A stretch of 12,523 nucleotides of DNA. Origin: an uncultured Oscillospiraceae bacterium. Its GTDB lineage: Bacteria > Bacillota > Clostridia > Oscillospirales > Acutalibacteraceae. The stretch is from the NCBI GenBank assembly GCA_900548085.1, contig URJF01000036.1, positions 1-12,523 on the forward strand, read 5' to 3'. The notes below the pieces were generated by a model, which was not told where the DNA came from, did no database searches, and worked only from the letters and a program-made list of their open reading frames with translations. This document shows, in pieces, positions 3,860-12,523 of this stretch (within the stretch, counting starts at the first letter, position 1; each line of letters begins with the position of its first letter). A program made the translations under genes and the position numbers.

Positions 3860-5884
3860 TTACTGATTGTTTTTCTTTGTTGCATCAGTAGTATCGTTCC
3901 TTTCGTCTAATGAAAAGCCGCTGAAATCGATAGTAAAGTTTTGGTTATTTTTACCATTTGTAGTCTTAGTTTCTGTAGCGCCTGTCTTGATGAGAGATAC
4001 TTGTATGGACTGAACTACATTATCTTTTCCGCTAACCTTCATAGAAAGAGTTTTTCCGTTAAGAGTAACTGTTTGGTTGAGATAGGTAGAACCGTCAACA
4101 CTGACATTGATAGTGTCTGAGCCATAGTTACCGTCCTTATCAATAACTCTCGGGAGCTGAATTGATACGCTTGTCTTCAGCATCTTTTCTGTAGTAGTTG
4201 TAGTCATTCCGGAACTTATAACAACTTTGATAGAATCAGTTTCTTTTGCAGTTGCGCCTGCAGCAGGAGATTGAGATATAACGATTCCCTTAGCAATAGG
4301 ACTATCCTGTGTTACAAACGAAATGTTCTTGAATCCTGTTTTTTTCAGGAAATTTTCTGCTGTACTTTGAGTTAATCCGTCTACATCGGGTACTTTATAT
4401 GTCTTTATTACAGTAGTAGATGGACCACTGGAAATATAAATAGTAATCTCCTGGTCCGCCGAAACGACTGTATTAGCCTTAGGCTCAGTATAAACGACTT
4501 TGCCGTCGTCGACATTTTCACTGGATACTGAAACTGTCTTGGTATGTTTCAACCCTGACATCTCAAGGGCTTGCTTAGCTCTGTCCTCATCATAACTGTA
4601 TACATTTGGGACGGTAATATCTTGCTCTGATGCAGCGACAGTTAGCTTTACTTTTGTGCCTTGCAAAACTTTAGAGCCGGCAACAGGGTCTTGACTTATA
4701 ACGGTGCCCGGAGTATATTCCGAAGTTTTTTCGTATTCAGCAACGATTTCATATGTGCTGCTGTAGGCATCATATGTTTCGTCATATGATGTGCCCACAA
4801 AATTTTCGAGCTTAGTGGTTGACTTACTAAAACCATTCGTAAATCCCATAACCAAAAGGACAATAGCAGCAACAAGAACAATAATACCTATTGTAACAGC
4901 GGTAATAACCTTTTTCTTATGCTCCTTAGCCTCGGTAGCATCAACATGCTCCCGGATTTCATCATTATGTTGTTCTTCTCTGCTGAGAACCTCATTTTTG
5001 TTTACAATGATTGTAGGGTTAGTATCAACCTTTGATACATAATTAAATGTAGCATTAGGGTCCTTTATGATTTCTTCTATATCGAGCAGCATTTCCGTAG
5101 CAGTTTGATACCTGTCCATAGGGTCCTTTTGCATAGCATGGATACAAATTTGCTCCAAACCAAGAGGGATGTCCGGGTTAATATCAGTGAGCTTTTTTGC
5201 ATCTGCTTGCAACTGCATAAGTGCTACGGACACCGCACTGTCTGCTTCAAACGGAACAGAGCCTGCAAGCATCTCATAAAGAACCACGCCCAGTGAATAA
5301 ATATCTGCCTTTTCGTCAGTATATTCTCCCTTGGCTTGTTCGGGTGCAATATAGTGCACAGACCCGATTGCCTGTTCTGTCAATGTCCTCGTTTCACTCC
5401 TCGAAAAGCGAGCAATACCAAAATCTGTTACTTTAATATTACCGTTTTTAAGGAGAATTATATTCTGCGGTTTTATATCTCGATGCACAATACCTTTGTC
5501 ATGAGCGTGCTGAACCGCACGCAAAATCTGTGTCATAAAGAACAATGCATCGTTCCAAGTAATTGCACCTTGTTTGTTAATATATTCTTTGAGAGTAATA
5601 CCATCGATGTATTCCATTACAATATACTGAAGTTTTTCGCCGAAATTAACATCGTACACTTTAACAATATTAGGGTGTGACAAAAGTGCAATGGCCTTGC
5701 TCTCATTTTTAAATCTTCTCTTGAACTCCTCATTGTTCAAAAATTCTTCTTTAAGAATTTTTATTGCGACAATACGATCATCTACATTATCATAAGCCTT
5801 ATAAACAACAGACATTCCGCCAACGCCGATTATCTCCTGAACCTCGTATCTGCCGTCAAGTCTCTTTCCTACATAATTGTCCAT
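3860..5884 (-). CDS. prkC: PASTA-domain Ser/Thr protein kinase
   Basis: A membrane-bound Hanks-type kinase that senses muropeptides or lipid II outside the cell and phosphorylates Thr/Ser inside; it is linked to growth, cell wall control and spore germination. The 674 residues hold an N-terminal kinase domain (about 1-275) with the glycine loop GVGGMS (20-25), catalytic K42, HRD (134-136), DFG (154-156), a Thr-containing activation loop (TRTLTEQ) and APEQ (180-183). A juxtamembrane stretch leads to one transmembrane helix (about 327-348). Three PASTA repeats follow (about 357-418, 423-487, 496-559). A threonine-rich linker and a further 110-residue, strand-rich C-terminal region (560-674) are extra compared with B. 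subtilis PrkC, which ends soon after its extracellular repeats. The ATG at 5884 is preceded by GGAG at 7 bases. The phosphatase gene lies directly upstream. Confidence 0.96.
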   Translation of the reverse strand: MDNYVGKRLDGRYEVQEIIGVGGMSVVYKAYDNVDDRIVAIKILKEEFLNNEEFKRRFKNESKAIALLSHPNIVKVYDVNFGEKLQYIVMEYIDGITLKEYINKQGAITWNDALFFMTQILRAVQHAHDKGIVHRDIKPQNIILLKNGNIKVTDFGIARFSRSETRTLTEQAIGSVHYIAPEQAKGEYTDEKADIYSLGVVLYEMLAGSVPFEADSAVSVALMQLQADAKKLTDINPDIPLGLEQICIHAMQKDPMDRYQTATEMLLDIEEIIKDPNATFNYVSKVDTNPTIIVNKNEVLSREEQHNDEIREHVDATEAKEHKKKVITAVTIGIIVLVAAIVLLVMGFTNGFSKSTTKLENFVGTSYDETYDAYSSTYEIVAEYEKTSEYTPGTVISQDPVAGSKVLQGTKVKLTVAASEQDITVPNVYSYDEDRAKQALEMSGLKHTKTVSVSSENVDDGKVVYTEPKANTVVSADQEITIYISSGPSTTVIKTYKVPDVDGLTQSTAENFLKKTGFKNISFVTQDSPIAKGIVISQSPAAGATAKETDSIKVVISSGMTTTTTEKMLKTSVSIQLPRVIDKDGNYGSDTINVSVDGSTYLNQTVTLNGKTLSMKVSGKDNVVQSIQVSLIKTGATETKTTNGKNNQNFTIDFSGFSLDERNDTTDATKKNNQ

Positions 5885-5900
5885 AATTCAACTCCGAAAA

Positions 5901-6629
5901 TCAGTTAGCCATAGCGACAACAGTAATATTGTCGCCGCCTCCGTTATTATTAGCACGTTTTACAAGTCTGTCCGCAAAAGCGTAATACTGACCGTCACTT
6001 ATATCTTTAAACAATTCGTCTGTAGTAACATAATTAGACAAGCCGTCCGTGCATAAAATCAAAGTGCTGTCATCATTTAAATCAACTTCTGAAAAGTCAA
6101 TTTGTATTTGCTTGTCTACGCCTACAGCTCTGGTAATTACATTCTTATTTGGGTGATGCTCTGCCTCGGAAGCAGTAATCTTACCTTGATTAACAAGATC
6201 CTGCACCAAACTGTGATCGGTAGTAATTTGTTCAATACTCTCTTTAGTGGCAAGATATGCTCTGCTGTCGCCAACATGAGCAATATAAGCAATATTGTTG
6301 CGAACAATAACGCAAACAACAGTCGTACCCATTCCCTTTAATTCCGAATGAGCATACGACATATCAAACACTTCTAAATTGGCGGCAGTTATAGCCGAAT
6401 CAAGAAGATTTTTTATGGAGGCATCTCGCATTTTAACATTATAAGATGCAGTGATTTTATCACTGATTACTTTTACTGCCAAAGCCGATGCAATATTTCC
6501 GCCGGAAGCTCCGCCCATACCGTCACATACGACAGCCCACGCTACCTCTCCCGGAAGCTCTCCGACTGCATATGCGTCTTGGTTAGAGTCTCTGACCATT
6601 CCCTTGTCTGTTTTAGCAACAATCTTCAT
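5901..6629 (-). CDS. prpC: PP2C-family Ser/Thr protein phosphatase
   Basis: A cytoplasmic, Mn/Mg-dependent phosphatase that reverses PrkC phosphorylation. It has 242 residues when started at ATG 6629, which is preceded by GAAGGTGG at 5 bases. An upstream in-frame extension to 6677 overlaps rlmN and lacks family similarity, so I rejected it. PP2C motifs in order: DSNQDAY (14-20), the metal-binding VCDGMGG (34-40), GTT (101-103), AHVGDSRAY (117-125), TDHS (137-140), ITRAVG (165-170), CTDGL (193-197) and GGDN (231-234). The metal-binding aspartates D36, D195 and D233 are all present. The start overlaps rlmN by 17 bases and the stop lies 16 bases before prkC, the same phosphatase-kinase order as in B. 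subtilis. Confidence 0.95.
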   Translation of the reverse strand: MKIVAKTDKGMVRDSNQDAYAVGELPGEVAWAVVCDGMGGASGGNIASALAVKVISDKITASYNVKMRDASIKNLLDSAITAANLEVFDMSYAHSELKGMGTTVVCVIVRNNIAYIAHVGDSRAYLATKESIEQITTDHSLVQDLVNQGKITASEAEHHPNKNVITRAVGVDKQIQIDFSEVDLNDDSTLILCTDGLSNYVTTDELFKDISDGQYYAFADRLVKRANNNGGGDNITVVAMAN

Positions 6630-7662
6630 TACTGCCACCTTCGTTCTTTCTTCGTCTAAGCTGACCGCAAGATGCATTTATATCCTGCCCGAGCGTTCTT
6701 CTTATTGTAGCATTTATTCCAAACGATTTCAAGATTTCCTGAAATTTTCTGATTGCAATATCGTCAGATTTAGAATTATCTCGTTCTTCTACATCGTTGA
6801 GCGGTATCAAATTTACATGACACAAAAATCCACCCAATTTATCGACAAGCTCCCTTGCACAAGCAGGAGAGTCATTGACACCCTTTATCAATGTGTATTC
6901 AAAACTAACTCTGCGTGATGTTTTGACGGCATAATCCTTACACGCTTTTATAGCTTCGTCTACTCCCCAACGCTTGTTAACCGGCATCATTGACGACCTG
7001 AGATGGTCATTCGGGGCGTGTAGAGACAATGTTAATGTTATAGGCATACCCTCGTTCATCAAGTCATATATTCGTGGTACAACTCCACAGGTAGATACTG
7101 TTATGTCTCTCATTGAAATACAAAGTCCATCGGGATTATTGACAGTTTTGATAAACTTAATAACATTATCATAGTTATCAAGCGGCTCGCCTATACCCAT
7201 CATAACAATATGCGAAATTCTGACGCCTAAGTCATTTTGAGCACAATGTATCTGCGACTCAATCTCTGAAGATGCAAGGTTACGCTTAAATCCGGCAATA
7301 GTAGAGGCACAAAATGTACATCCCATTTTGCAGCCAACCTGAGAAGAAACACAAATTGTATGACCGTACTTGTATTTCATTACAACTGTTTCTACATATT
7401 CTCCGTCAAATAGACGAAACAAATATTTTACTGTCCCATCTATTTTGGAAACATACTTATCCTCAACAGCACACATTCCAATATAATAGTGCTCAGCTAA
7501 TTCTTTTCTTAAAGACAAAGAAATATTTGTCATTTCGTCAAATGAGGAAACGCCTTCTTTGTGCAGCCAGGAATATATCTGCTTACCTTTGAATTTTGGC
7601 AAACCCAATGCAGTAATTTCGTTATTCAATTCATCCTGAGTAAGTGCTTTAATATCAATCAT
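6613..7662 (-). CDS. rlmN: Dual-specificity rRNA/tRNA adenine-C2 methyltransferase
   Basis: A radical-SAM enzyme that methylates C2 of A2503 in 23S rRNA and of A37 in some tRNAs. The 349 residues show an N-terminal helical RNA-binding part (about 1-85), the cluster motif C111-x3-C115-x2-C118 (CKMGCTFC) for the 4Fe-4S centre, GIGEP (156-160) for SAM binding, and the methyl-carrying C332 in NASCGQL near the C-terminus. A C-terminal tail ends in CC. The ATG at 7662 overlaps the rsmB stop by 8 bases, indicating coupled translation. Gln or Arg signatures of the resistance enzyme Cfr were not looked for beyond noting that the genomic context is the housekeeping one. Confidence 0.96.
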   Translation of the reverse strand: MIDIKALTQDELNNEITALGLPKFKGKQIYSWLHKEGVSSFDEMTNISLSLRKELAEHYYIGMCAVEDKYVSKIDGTVKYLFRLFDGEYVETVVMKYKYGHTICVSSQVGCKMGCTFCASTIAGFKRNLASSEIESQIHCAQNDLGVRISHIVMMGIGEPLDNYDNVIKFIKTVNNPDGLCISMRDITVSTCGVVPRIYDLMNEGMPITLTLSLHAPNDHLRSSMMPVNKRWGVDEAIKACKDYAVKTSRRVSFEYTLIKGVNDSPACARELVDKLGGFLCHVNLIPLNDVEERDNSKSDDIAIRKFQEILKSFGINATIRRTLGQDINASCGQLRRRKNEGGSNEDCC

Positions 7663-8899
7663 TTTTCTTTAGCTTTGCCCAATAAAAACCATCTCCGCCT
7701 TGAATGTCAGGAAAGGTAGTTTTTTCTTCAATCAATTCAAAATTTTTATTTTTTTCTAAAAAAGTATTAACAACTTTTTCATTTTCTTTCTTATTAAGTG
7801 TACAAGTAGAATATACCATCACACCGCCGACTTTAATGTATAGTGAAGATGTTTGCAATATTTTCAACTGTACAGATGGTAAATCCTTAATGGAATCAAG
7901 ATTTTTATATCTGATTTCAGGCTTACGGCGAATTATTCCAAATCCACTGCAAGGCACATCACAAAGCACCTTGTCAGCTAAGTCAAAGTTAGGATTATAA
8001 ACAGTAGCATCATTAGTTTCTGCAATAATGTTATTCAGTTCAAGTCTTTTTGCACTTTTCGCTATAAGGTCAACTCTGTGACGGTGTAAATCGAAAGCAT
8101 ATACTTTGCCGTTTTCACCGACACAGTTGGATATAGAAAATGCCTTACCGCCGGGAGCTGAACATACATCGTAGACTGTATCGCCCACCTGAGCCTGCAG
8201 AGCTTTTGTACAGCAGTAGCTGCTATAATCTTCAATATAAAACAATCCGTTATCAAAAGGCTTAGAGTTATGTAAATCAAATGTGGAATTTATTTTTACC
8301 ACATCATTAAATACTTCACATTCAACACCGGACTCAATCAATTCATAACACAGCTCATCAGCTGATACAAATTTAGTATTCGGGACAGCAAAAACAGGAG
8401 GCTTACAGTTGATATTTTCAAGAATTCGGATGGTATTCTTTTCGCCATACATTTTCTTCCACATATTTATCAGATTCTGCGGACAAGAATATTTTACAGA
8501 TAAATCATCAATTTTGTTTACTTCAATAGAGTCTTGGCTTATTTTGTGCAAAACAGCATTTATTAGACCGGAATAGTAACCAACTCCAACTTCTTTAGAA
8601 AGCTTAACACTTTCGTTAATTGCAGCAGAAATAGGCACCTTGTCCATAAAACAGAGTTGATATACACCCATATAGAGAATAATTTTAACCTTTGGTTTCG
8701 TTCTTCCGTTCAAATACATATTCAGCAAATAATCTAATGTGACTTTTCTCTCTATCACGCCATAAACCAAAGAACCACAAAAAGCACGGTTATCTGGTCT
8801 AACCGTGCTCAACGCTTTGTCTAAAGCTAAGTTTGAATATGCTTCGTTTTGAAACACAGAATAAAGAGTTTCAAAAGCAACAAGTCGAGCGTCTTTCAT
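7655..8899 (-). CDS. rsmB: 16S rRNA (cytosine-967-C5) methyltransferase
   Basis: This enzyme makes m5C967 in 16S rRNA using SAM. The 414 residues comprise an N-terminal NusB-like RNA-binding domain (about 1-130) and a C-terminal Rossmann methyltransferase. Visible motifs are the SAM-binding CSAPGGKA (246-253), DVPCSG (314-319) with Cys317, and YSTC (363-366) with the second catalytic Cys366. I chose ATG 8899, spaced 6-7 bases from AGGAG. The TTG one codon upstream (8902) would sit too close to the ribosome binding site. The ATG shares one base with the stop codon of the preceding peptidase gene (TGATG), so the two are translationally coupled. Confidence 0.95.
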   Translation of the reverse strand: MKDARLVAFETLYSVFQNEAYSNLALDKALSTVRPDNRAFCGSLVYGVIERKVTLDYLLNMYLNGRTKPKVKIILYMGVYQLCFMDKVPISAAINESVKLSKEVGVGYYSGLINAVLHKISQDSIEVNKIDDLSVKYSCPQNLINMWKKMYGEKNTIRILENINCKPPVFAVPNTKFVSADELCYELIESGVECEVFNDVVKINSTFDLHNSKPFDNGLFYIEDYSSYCCTKALQAQVGDTVYDVCSAPGGKAFSISNCVGENGKVYAFDLHRHRVDLIAKSAKRLELNNIIAETNDATVYNPNFDLADKVLCDVPCSGFGIIRRKPEIRYKNLDSIKDLPSVQLKILQTSSLYIKVGGVMVYSTCTLNKKENEKVVNTFLEKNKNFELIEEKTTFPDIQGGDGFYWAKLKKND

Positions 8900-9594
8900 C
8901 AATCTCTCCTACCGCCGGCAACCACAAGTAATAATCTCAAAATTGTGGCAAGTGCAGATGCGAGAGCAGCAACATAAGTTAGAGCAGCCGCAGTAAGCAC
9001 CTTTTTAGCGCCGACATATTCAGTTTCATTAAGAAAACCGTTTGTTTCAATAGTTCTCAATGCACGCTTGCTTGCATCAAACTCAACAGGCAATGTAATA
9101 AGCTGAAAGAGCGCAACAAAAGCATAAAGAACAATTCCTACATATGCTAATATTTGCGAATTTATACAAAGTCCTACTATGCAAAGAGGAACACCAATCC
9201 AAGAGCCTATTCTTGTGGCCGGAATTACCGCATTTCGAAGTTTGAGCGGAGAATATCCCTCGGCATGTTGACAAGCATGTCCTGCTTCGTGACAAGCAAC
9301 ACCGATAGCAGCAACACTACGGGAATCAAATACATCCTGTGAAAGACATATTTCCTTGTTTTTAGGATCATAATAATCCGTCAATGTTCCGCTTATGCGT
9401 TTTATCTTGACATCGGTAACACCATTGAGCTGCAACAATCTCCATGCAGCATCTGCACCGGTCATGCCTGATCTGCTGACTATAGATGAATATCTGTTAA
9501 ATGCGGATTTCACTTTAATTTGGCAGATAAGTGCAAAGATGAAAACCGGCAGCATAATTATACCTGACAAATAGTACATCATATGGTAACCCAT
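8899..9594 (-). CDS. Membrane zinc metallopeptidase, YugP family
   Basis: A 231-residue integral membrane protein of the YugP / Zn-peptidase-2 family. The N-terminal helix (about 7-27) is hydrophobic. HEAGH (102-106) gives the zinc-binding His102 and His106 and the catalytic Glu103. Glu171, in PVEFDASKRAL, is the likely third ligand. Hydrophobic segments follow at about 131-150, 152-170 and 200-227. The substrate is unknown; related site-2 or HtpX-like peptidases act on membrane proteins. The gene sits 4 bases after fmt and overlaps rsmB by one base, a placement inside the fmt-rsmB pair that B. subtilis lacks. GGGGATTG (9597-9604) serves as its ribosome binding site. The catalytic set is intact. 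Confidence 0.88.
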   Translation of the reverse strand: MGYHMMYYLSGIIMLPVFIFALICQIKVKSAFNRYSSIVSRSGMTGADAAWRLLQLNGVTDVKIKRISGTLTDYYDPKNKEICLSQDVFDSRSVAAIGVACHEAGHACQHAEGYSPLKLRNAVIPATRIGSWIGVPLCIVGLCINSQILAYVGIVLYAFVALFQLITLPVEFDASKRALRTIETNGFLNETEYVGAKKVLTAAALTYVAALASALATILRLLLVVAGGRRD

Positions 9595-9598
9595 AACA

Positions 9599-10531
9599 TC
9601 AATCCCCTATCTTAGTATTTATTTCTATCTTGTTACCTGCAAGAAAAGATTTTGCATCCATTTTCTTCTTGCCCTCAGGCTGTAACGAAAGTATTCTTAA
9701 ACATTTTCCGTCACCACAACCTATAAGTAATTCTTTTTTATTGTCAACAACCTGTGCCGGAAAATCGCAGGTTATTTCTGTTAATTCTGTTTTATGAATT
9801 TTTACATTTTTTTCGTTAATTTTTGTAATAGCGACCGGCCATGTCTGTAATCCTCTAACAAGATTATGAATTTTAATTGATGAATCTGTCCAGCAAATCG
9901 GGCACAAATCTTTTGTTATCATTTGCGCATATTGACAGCCGGTATCATCACCTTGCTTTACTGCCACGGCTGTGCCGTCTTCGATACTGTCCAGCGCCTC
10001 TATTAAAGCGTCAGCACCGATTGCAGAGAGTCTGTCAAACAATTCGGCAGAGGTTTCATCACAGTCAATATCTGTCTTTTTGACAAGAATAACATCTCCG
10101 GTATCCAATCCCTCATCCATTTGCATAATGGAAACTCCGGTTTCTTTGTCACCGTTTATTACTGCCCACTGAATAGGCGCCGCACCTCTGTATTGCGGTA
10201 AAAGCGATGCATGCACATTGATACAACCGTACTTTGCGGCAGTTAGAATTTCTTTTGGCAATATTTTACCATAAGCAACAACTACAATAACATCCGGTGT
10301 CAAAGACTTAATGATATCAACAGCGTTGGAACCCTTCAGTTTTTTAGGCTGAAAAACTGGTATATCGTATTTTTGAGCACAAACCTTAACCTCGGGAGGC
10401 GTAAGAATCTGTTTTCTGCCTACCGGCTTGTCCGGCTGTGAAAAAACGCCGACTACCCTGTGACCGCACTGTATTAACTTTTCCAGACACGGCACAGCAA
10501 AATCAGGAGTGCCCATAAATACTATTCTCAT
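9599..10531 (-). CDS. fmt: Methionyl-tRNA formyltransferase
   Basis: It formylates the methionine on initiator tRNA with 10-formyl-tetrahydrofolate. The 310 residues start with MRIVFMGTPDFAVP, the usual N-terminus. The catalytic site reads N105-x-H107 in INVHASLLPQYRGAAP (with the SLLP folate motif at 109-112) and D143 in GLDTGD. The C-terminal OB domain that contacts the tRNA begins near residue 205. The ATG overlaps the def stop by one base (TAATG), with GAGGG just upstream. The def-fmt pairing is nearly universal, since Def later removes the formyl group. Confidence 0.97.
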   Translation of the reverse strand: MRIVFMGTPDFAVPCLEKLIQCGHRVVGVFSQPDKPVGRKQILTPPEVKVCAQKYDIPVFQPKKLKGSNAVDIIKSLTPDVIVVVAYGKILPKEILTAAKYGCINVHASLLPQYRGAAPIQWAVINGDKETGVSIMQMDEGLDTGDVILVKKTDIDCDETSAELFDRLSAIGADALIEALDSIEDGTAVAVKQGDDTGCQYAQMITKDLCPICWTDSSIKIHNLVRGLQTWPVAITKINEKNVKIHKTELTEITCDFPAQVVDNKKELLIGCGDGKCLRILSLQPEGKKKMDAKSFLAGNKIEINTKIGD

Positions 10532-10983
10532 TATCCCTCTAAAGCTCCTATTACTTTTGATGTGAATAAAATACCGTCCAAATGGTCAATTTCGTGGCAG
10601 AAGCAACGAGCCTTCAGCTCCTCACCTGTAAAAACCTGCCATTTTCCAGTTCTGTTCTGTGCTTTTACTTGTACCTTTGCAGGTCTCTTGCACAGTCCGT
10701 ACTTGCCCGGCAAAGAGAGACAACCCTCTTTTTCCATCTGCTCTCCCTCTGTCATAGTTATTTCCGGATTAACAAGTTCAATGGGACCGTCGCCTACATC
10801 AATTACGACTACTCTCTTGAGCAATCCAACTTGAGGAGCGGCAAGTCCAACACCGTCTGCATTGTACATAGTCTCAAACATATCATCAATCAAATCAGAC
10901 AGCTTTTCATCAAATTTTTCGACAGTTCTGCATTTTTTATTAAGAATAGGATCTCCTACCTTAACTATGTTTCTGAGTGCCAT
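10531..10983 (-). CDS. def: Peptide deformylase
   Basis: A metalloenzyme that removes the formyl group from nascent proteins at the ribosome exit. With the start at ATG 10983 it has 150 residues, a usual size. All three motifs are complete: GVGLAAPQ (44-51), EGCLSLPG (86-93) with metal ligand Cys88, and HEIDH (130-134) with ligands His130 and His134 and catalytic Glu131. A longer in-frame reading from 11016 adds 11 residues overlapping the priA end and lies outside the family's normal N-terminus (MALRNIVKVGDPIL), so I rejected it. AAGAGAG (10990-10996) is the likely ribosome binding site. The gene begins 19 bases after priA. Confidence 0.97.
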   Translation of the reverse strand: MALRNIVKVGDPILNKKCRTVEKFDEKLSDLIDDMFETMYNADGVGLAAPQVGLLKRVVVIDVGDGPIELVNPEITMTEGEQMEKEGCLSLPGKYGLCKRPAKVQVKAQNRTGKWQVFTGEELKARCFCHEIDHLDGILFTSKVIGALEG

Positions 10984-11002
10984 TTTTATCTCTCTTTCAT
11001 CA

Positions 11003-12523
11003 TTAAGAAATATCATTTGGGTTCAATTCAACCGCAATAGTTATTTCCTTATTGTCTTTTATTTTAGCATTAGTTTTTAAAATTTTTGTTATCATTGTGC
11101 GAATTCTTGCTGAATTTTTACACTTAAGTGCAAGCCTATATCTATAATTATTGTTAATCTTGGATATTTTTGCCGGCGTAGGTCCCAGTACAACAAATTT
11201 TAAATCAGAAAATTTGTTTTTGTTGGCATCAACTATGTCATCAAAGAATTTTTTTGCACAAAGTGCAACTGAGTTTTCATTTTCTCCTGTAAATGTGACA
11301 GAATAAATGTCACAATACGGTGGGTATATCATAAGCTTTCTCATTGCAATTTCATTATTATAAAATCCCACATAATCCTGTTGAGAAGCAAACTCAAGTG
11401 TCTCATTAAATGGATTTATCGTTTGAATAACTGCAAGACCGCTTTCATCTCTGCGTCCGGCTCTGCCGATAACCTGGGTAATCAAGTCAAAACTCTTTTC
11501 ACCGGCGGAGTAATTCTCGTCATACAGCGAGTTATCTGCATTAACTACACCGACAAGAGTAACATTATCAAAATCAAGACCCTTTGCAACCATTTGTGTT
11601 CCAATCAAAAAGTCATACTTACCGCTTGCAAAAGAATCAAAAAGCTTTTGGTGTGAAAATTTTGTGCCGGTCGTATCAGCATCCATTCGTAATATTCTAG
11701 CAGTCGGAAACAAAGAAGACAGCTCATCTTCAATTCGTTGAGTACCGTAGCCGCTGTATCTAACGGCATTGCTTCCACATATCGGACAAATATTATCGAG
11801 TCTTTTTGAATACCCGCAATAATGACAAACGAGCCTGTTGCTGTGACTGTGATATGTCAAAGAAATTGAACAATTCGGACAAGTGACTACATGACCACAG
11901 TCGTTGCAGGCAATAAAAGTATTGTATCCTCTGCGATTTATTAAAAGAATCGCTTGTTTTCCGTTATCAAGAACCTCTTGTAACGAGCAACGAAGCTGAG
12001 CAGAAATTGGCGTTTTGTTACCTAACTTCATTTCTTGCTTCATATCCACAGTTATTACTCTTGGTAATTTAGAATTACCGTATCGCTCGCTGAGTGTGCA
12101 TAATTTATACTTTCCGTTTAGCGCATTAGAATATGTCTCAATAGACGGAGTGGCAGATGCAAGCAACAAAAGAGCATTATTGTATTTTGCCCTAAATCTT
12201 GCAACATCTTTAGCATCGTATCGAGGACTCCTCTCAGATTTGTAGGTATGCTCCTGTTCCTCGTCTACAATTATCAGGCCGAGATTATGCACCGGTGCAA
12301 AAACAGCAGAGCGTGTACCGACGGCAATTTTTGCTTCACCTCTGTCGAGCCTTTTATATTCATCATTACGTTCGCCTAACGAAAGTCCGCTGTGTATAAC
12401 AGCAACAATAGAGCCATATCTCTTATGAAATATATTCAAAGCTTGGGGCGTTAATCCGATTTCGGGAACAAGTACAATTACATCCTTTCCGGCAGCAATA
12501 ACATCATCAATCAACTTAAGGTA
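11003..12523 (-). CDS. priA: Primosomal protein N' (replication restart helicase PriA), 5' end missing
   Basis: A 3'-5' superfamily 2 DNA helicase that reloads the replication machinery at stalled forks. The frame is open to the right edge (YLKLIDDVIAAGKDV), so the start, the N-terminal DNA-binding domain and the Walker A motif (GSGKTEVY type, just upstream) lie outside. The 506 residues in the window show PEIGLTPQ, TRSAVFAP, the Walker B DEEQEHTYK, and SATPS. Four C-x2-C pairs of the zinc-binding insert follow (CNDC, CPNC, CHYC, CPIC). Then come GTQRIEDEL, the helicase motif GTQMVAKGLDF, and GRAGRRDESG. The DEEQ variant replaces the DEEH found in E. coli. This is the first gene of the operon visible here; the operon promoter must lie to the right. 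Confidence 0.97.
   Translation of the reverse strand, partial: YLKLIDDVIAAGKDVIVLVPEIGLTPQALNIFHKRYGSIVAVIHSGLSLGERNDEYKRLDRGEAKIAVGTRSAVFAPVHNLGLIIVDEEQEHTYKSERSPRYDAKDVARFRAKYNNALLLLASATPSIETYSNALNGKYKLCTLSERYGNSKLPRVITVDMKQEMKLGNKTPISAQLRCSLQEVLDNGKQAILLINRRGYNTFIACNDCGHVVTCPNCSISLTYHSHSNRLVCHYCGYSKRLDNICPICGSNAVRYSGYGTQRIEDELSSLFPTARILRMDADTTGTKFSHQKLFDSFASGKYDFLIGTQMVAKGLDFDNVTLVGVVNADNSLYDENYSAGEKSFDLITQVIGRAGRRDESGLAVIQTINPFNETLEFASQQDYVGFYNNEIAMRKLMIYPPYCDIYSVTFTGENENSVALCAKKFFDDIVDANKNKFSDLKFVVLGPTPAKISKINNNYRYRLALKCKNSARIRTMITKILKTNAKIKDNKEITIAVELNPNDIS

Noticed and set aside
5336..5680. Plus-strand open frame of 114 codons opposite prkC
   Set aside because: It is antisense to the kinase catalytic core, with no ribosome binding site or recognisable domain.
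6630..6677. Upstream extension of prpC starting at 6677
   Set aside because: The added 16 residues overlap rlmN and lack PP2C similarity; a good ribosome binding site points to 6629.
10984..11016. Upstream extension of def starting at 11016
   Set aside because: It overlaps the priA end, lies before the conserved N-terminus of peptide deformylases, and the start at 10983 fits family length.
10582..11040. Plus-strand open frame of 152 codons opposite def
   Set aside because: It lies wholly antisense to def and the priA end; all catalytic motifs are in the minus-strand frames.

Overview
The window looks like a chromosomal segment of an AT-rich, spore-forming Clostridia-type Firmicute. A gut Oscillospiraceae/Ruminococcaceae-like bacterium is my guess, inferred from gene order and sequence character rather than from a marker gene. 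The right-hand 10.5 kb is one compact minus-strand operon. The left-hand 2.3 kb is a sparsely coding region with small RNAs, short ORFs, promoters and terminators.

Operon, in transcription order from the right edge leftwards: priA (5' end outside the window), def, fmt, a YugP-type membrane zinc peptidase, rsmB, rlmN, prpC, prkC, rsgA, thiN, a 47-codon membrane ORF, and spoVM. A hairpin follows directly after spoVM. Neighbouring genes overlap by 1-17 nt or are separated by at most 19 nt up to thiN. The order matches the priA-def-fmt-rsmB-rlmN-prpC-prkC-rsgA-rpe-thiN-spoVM order known in Bacillus subtilis, except that rpe is missing and the peptidase is inserted. The operon joins replication restart (PriA), N-terminal formyl-methionine handling (Fmt, Def), rRNA/tRNA methylation (RsmB, RlmN), a Ser/Thr kinase and phosphatase pair (PrkC, PrpC), ribosome assembly (RsgA), thiamine cofactor synthesis (ThiN) and spore coat assembly (SpoVM).

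Left region: (i) the last 11 codons of a plus-strand gene, with its terminator (1-90); (ii) a minus-strand unit (about 97-594) with a clear promoter and terminator, holding a disrupted small ORF and four copies of a Shine-Dalgarno-plus-start motif, three of which lead into ORFs of only 2-3 codons; (iii) a plus-strand DUF1292 gene with its own promoter; (iv) a plus-strand structured RNA that I read as 6S RNA, with a perfect terminator; (v) a convergent minus-strand RNA of about 225 nt with a full-consensus promoter, several hairpins and its own terminator, which I do not recognise; (vi) an AT-rich stretch with inverted repeats, an orphan terminator and a 10-residue ORF behind a strong ribosome binding site.

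The most noteworthy items are the unidentified minus-strand RNA, the repeated start-stop mini-ORF unit, and the two very short genes (spoVM and the 47-codon ORF) that standard gene calling easily misses.
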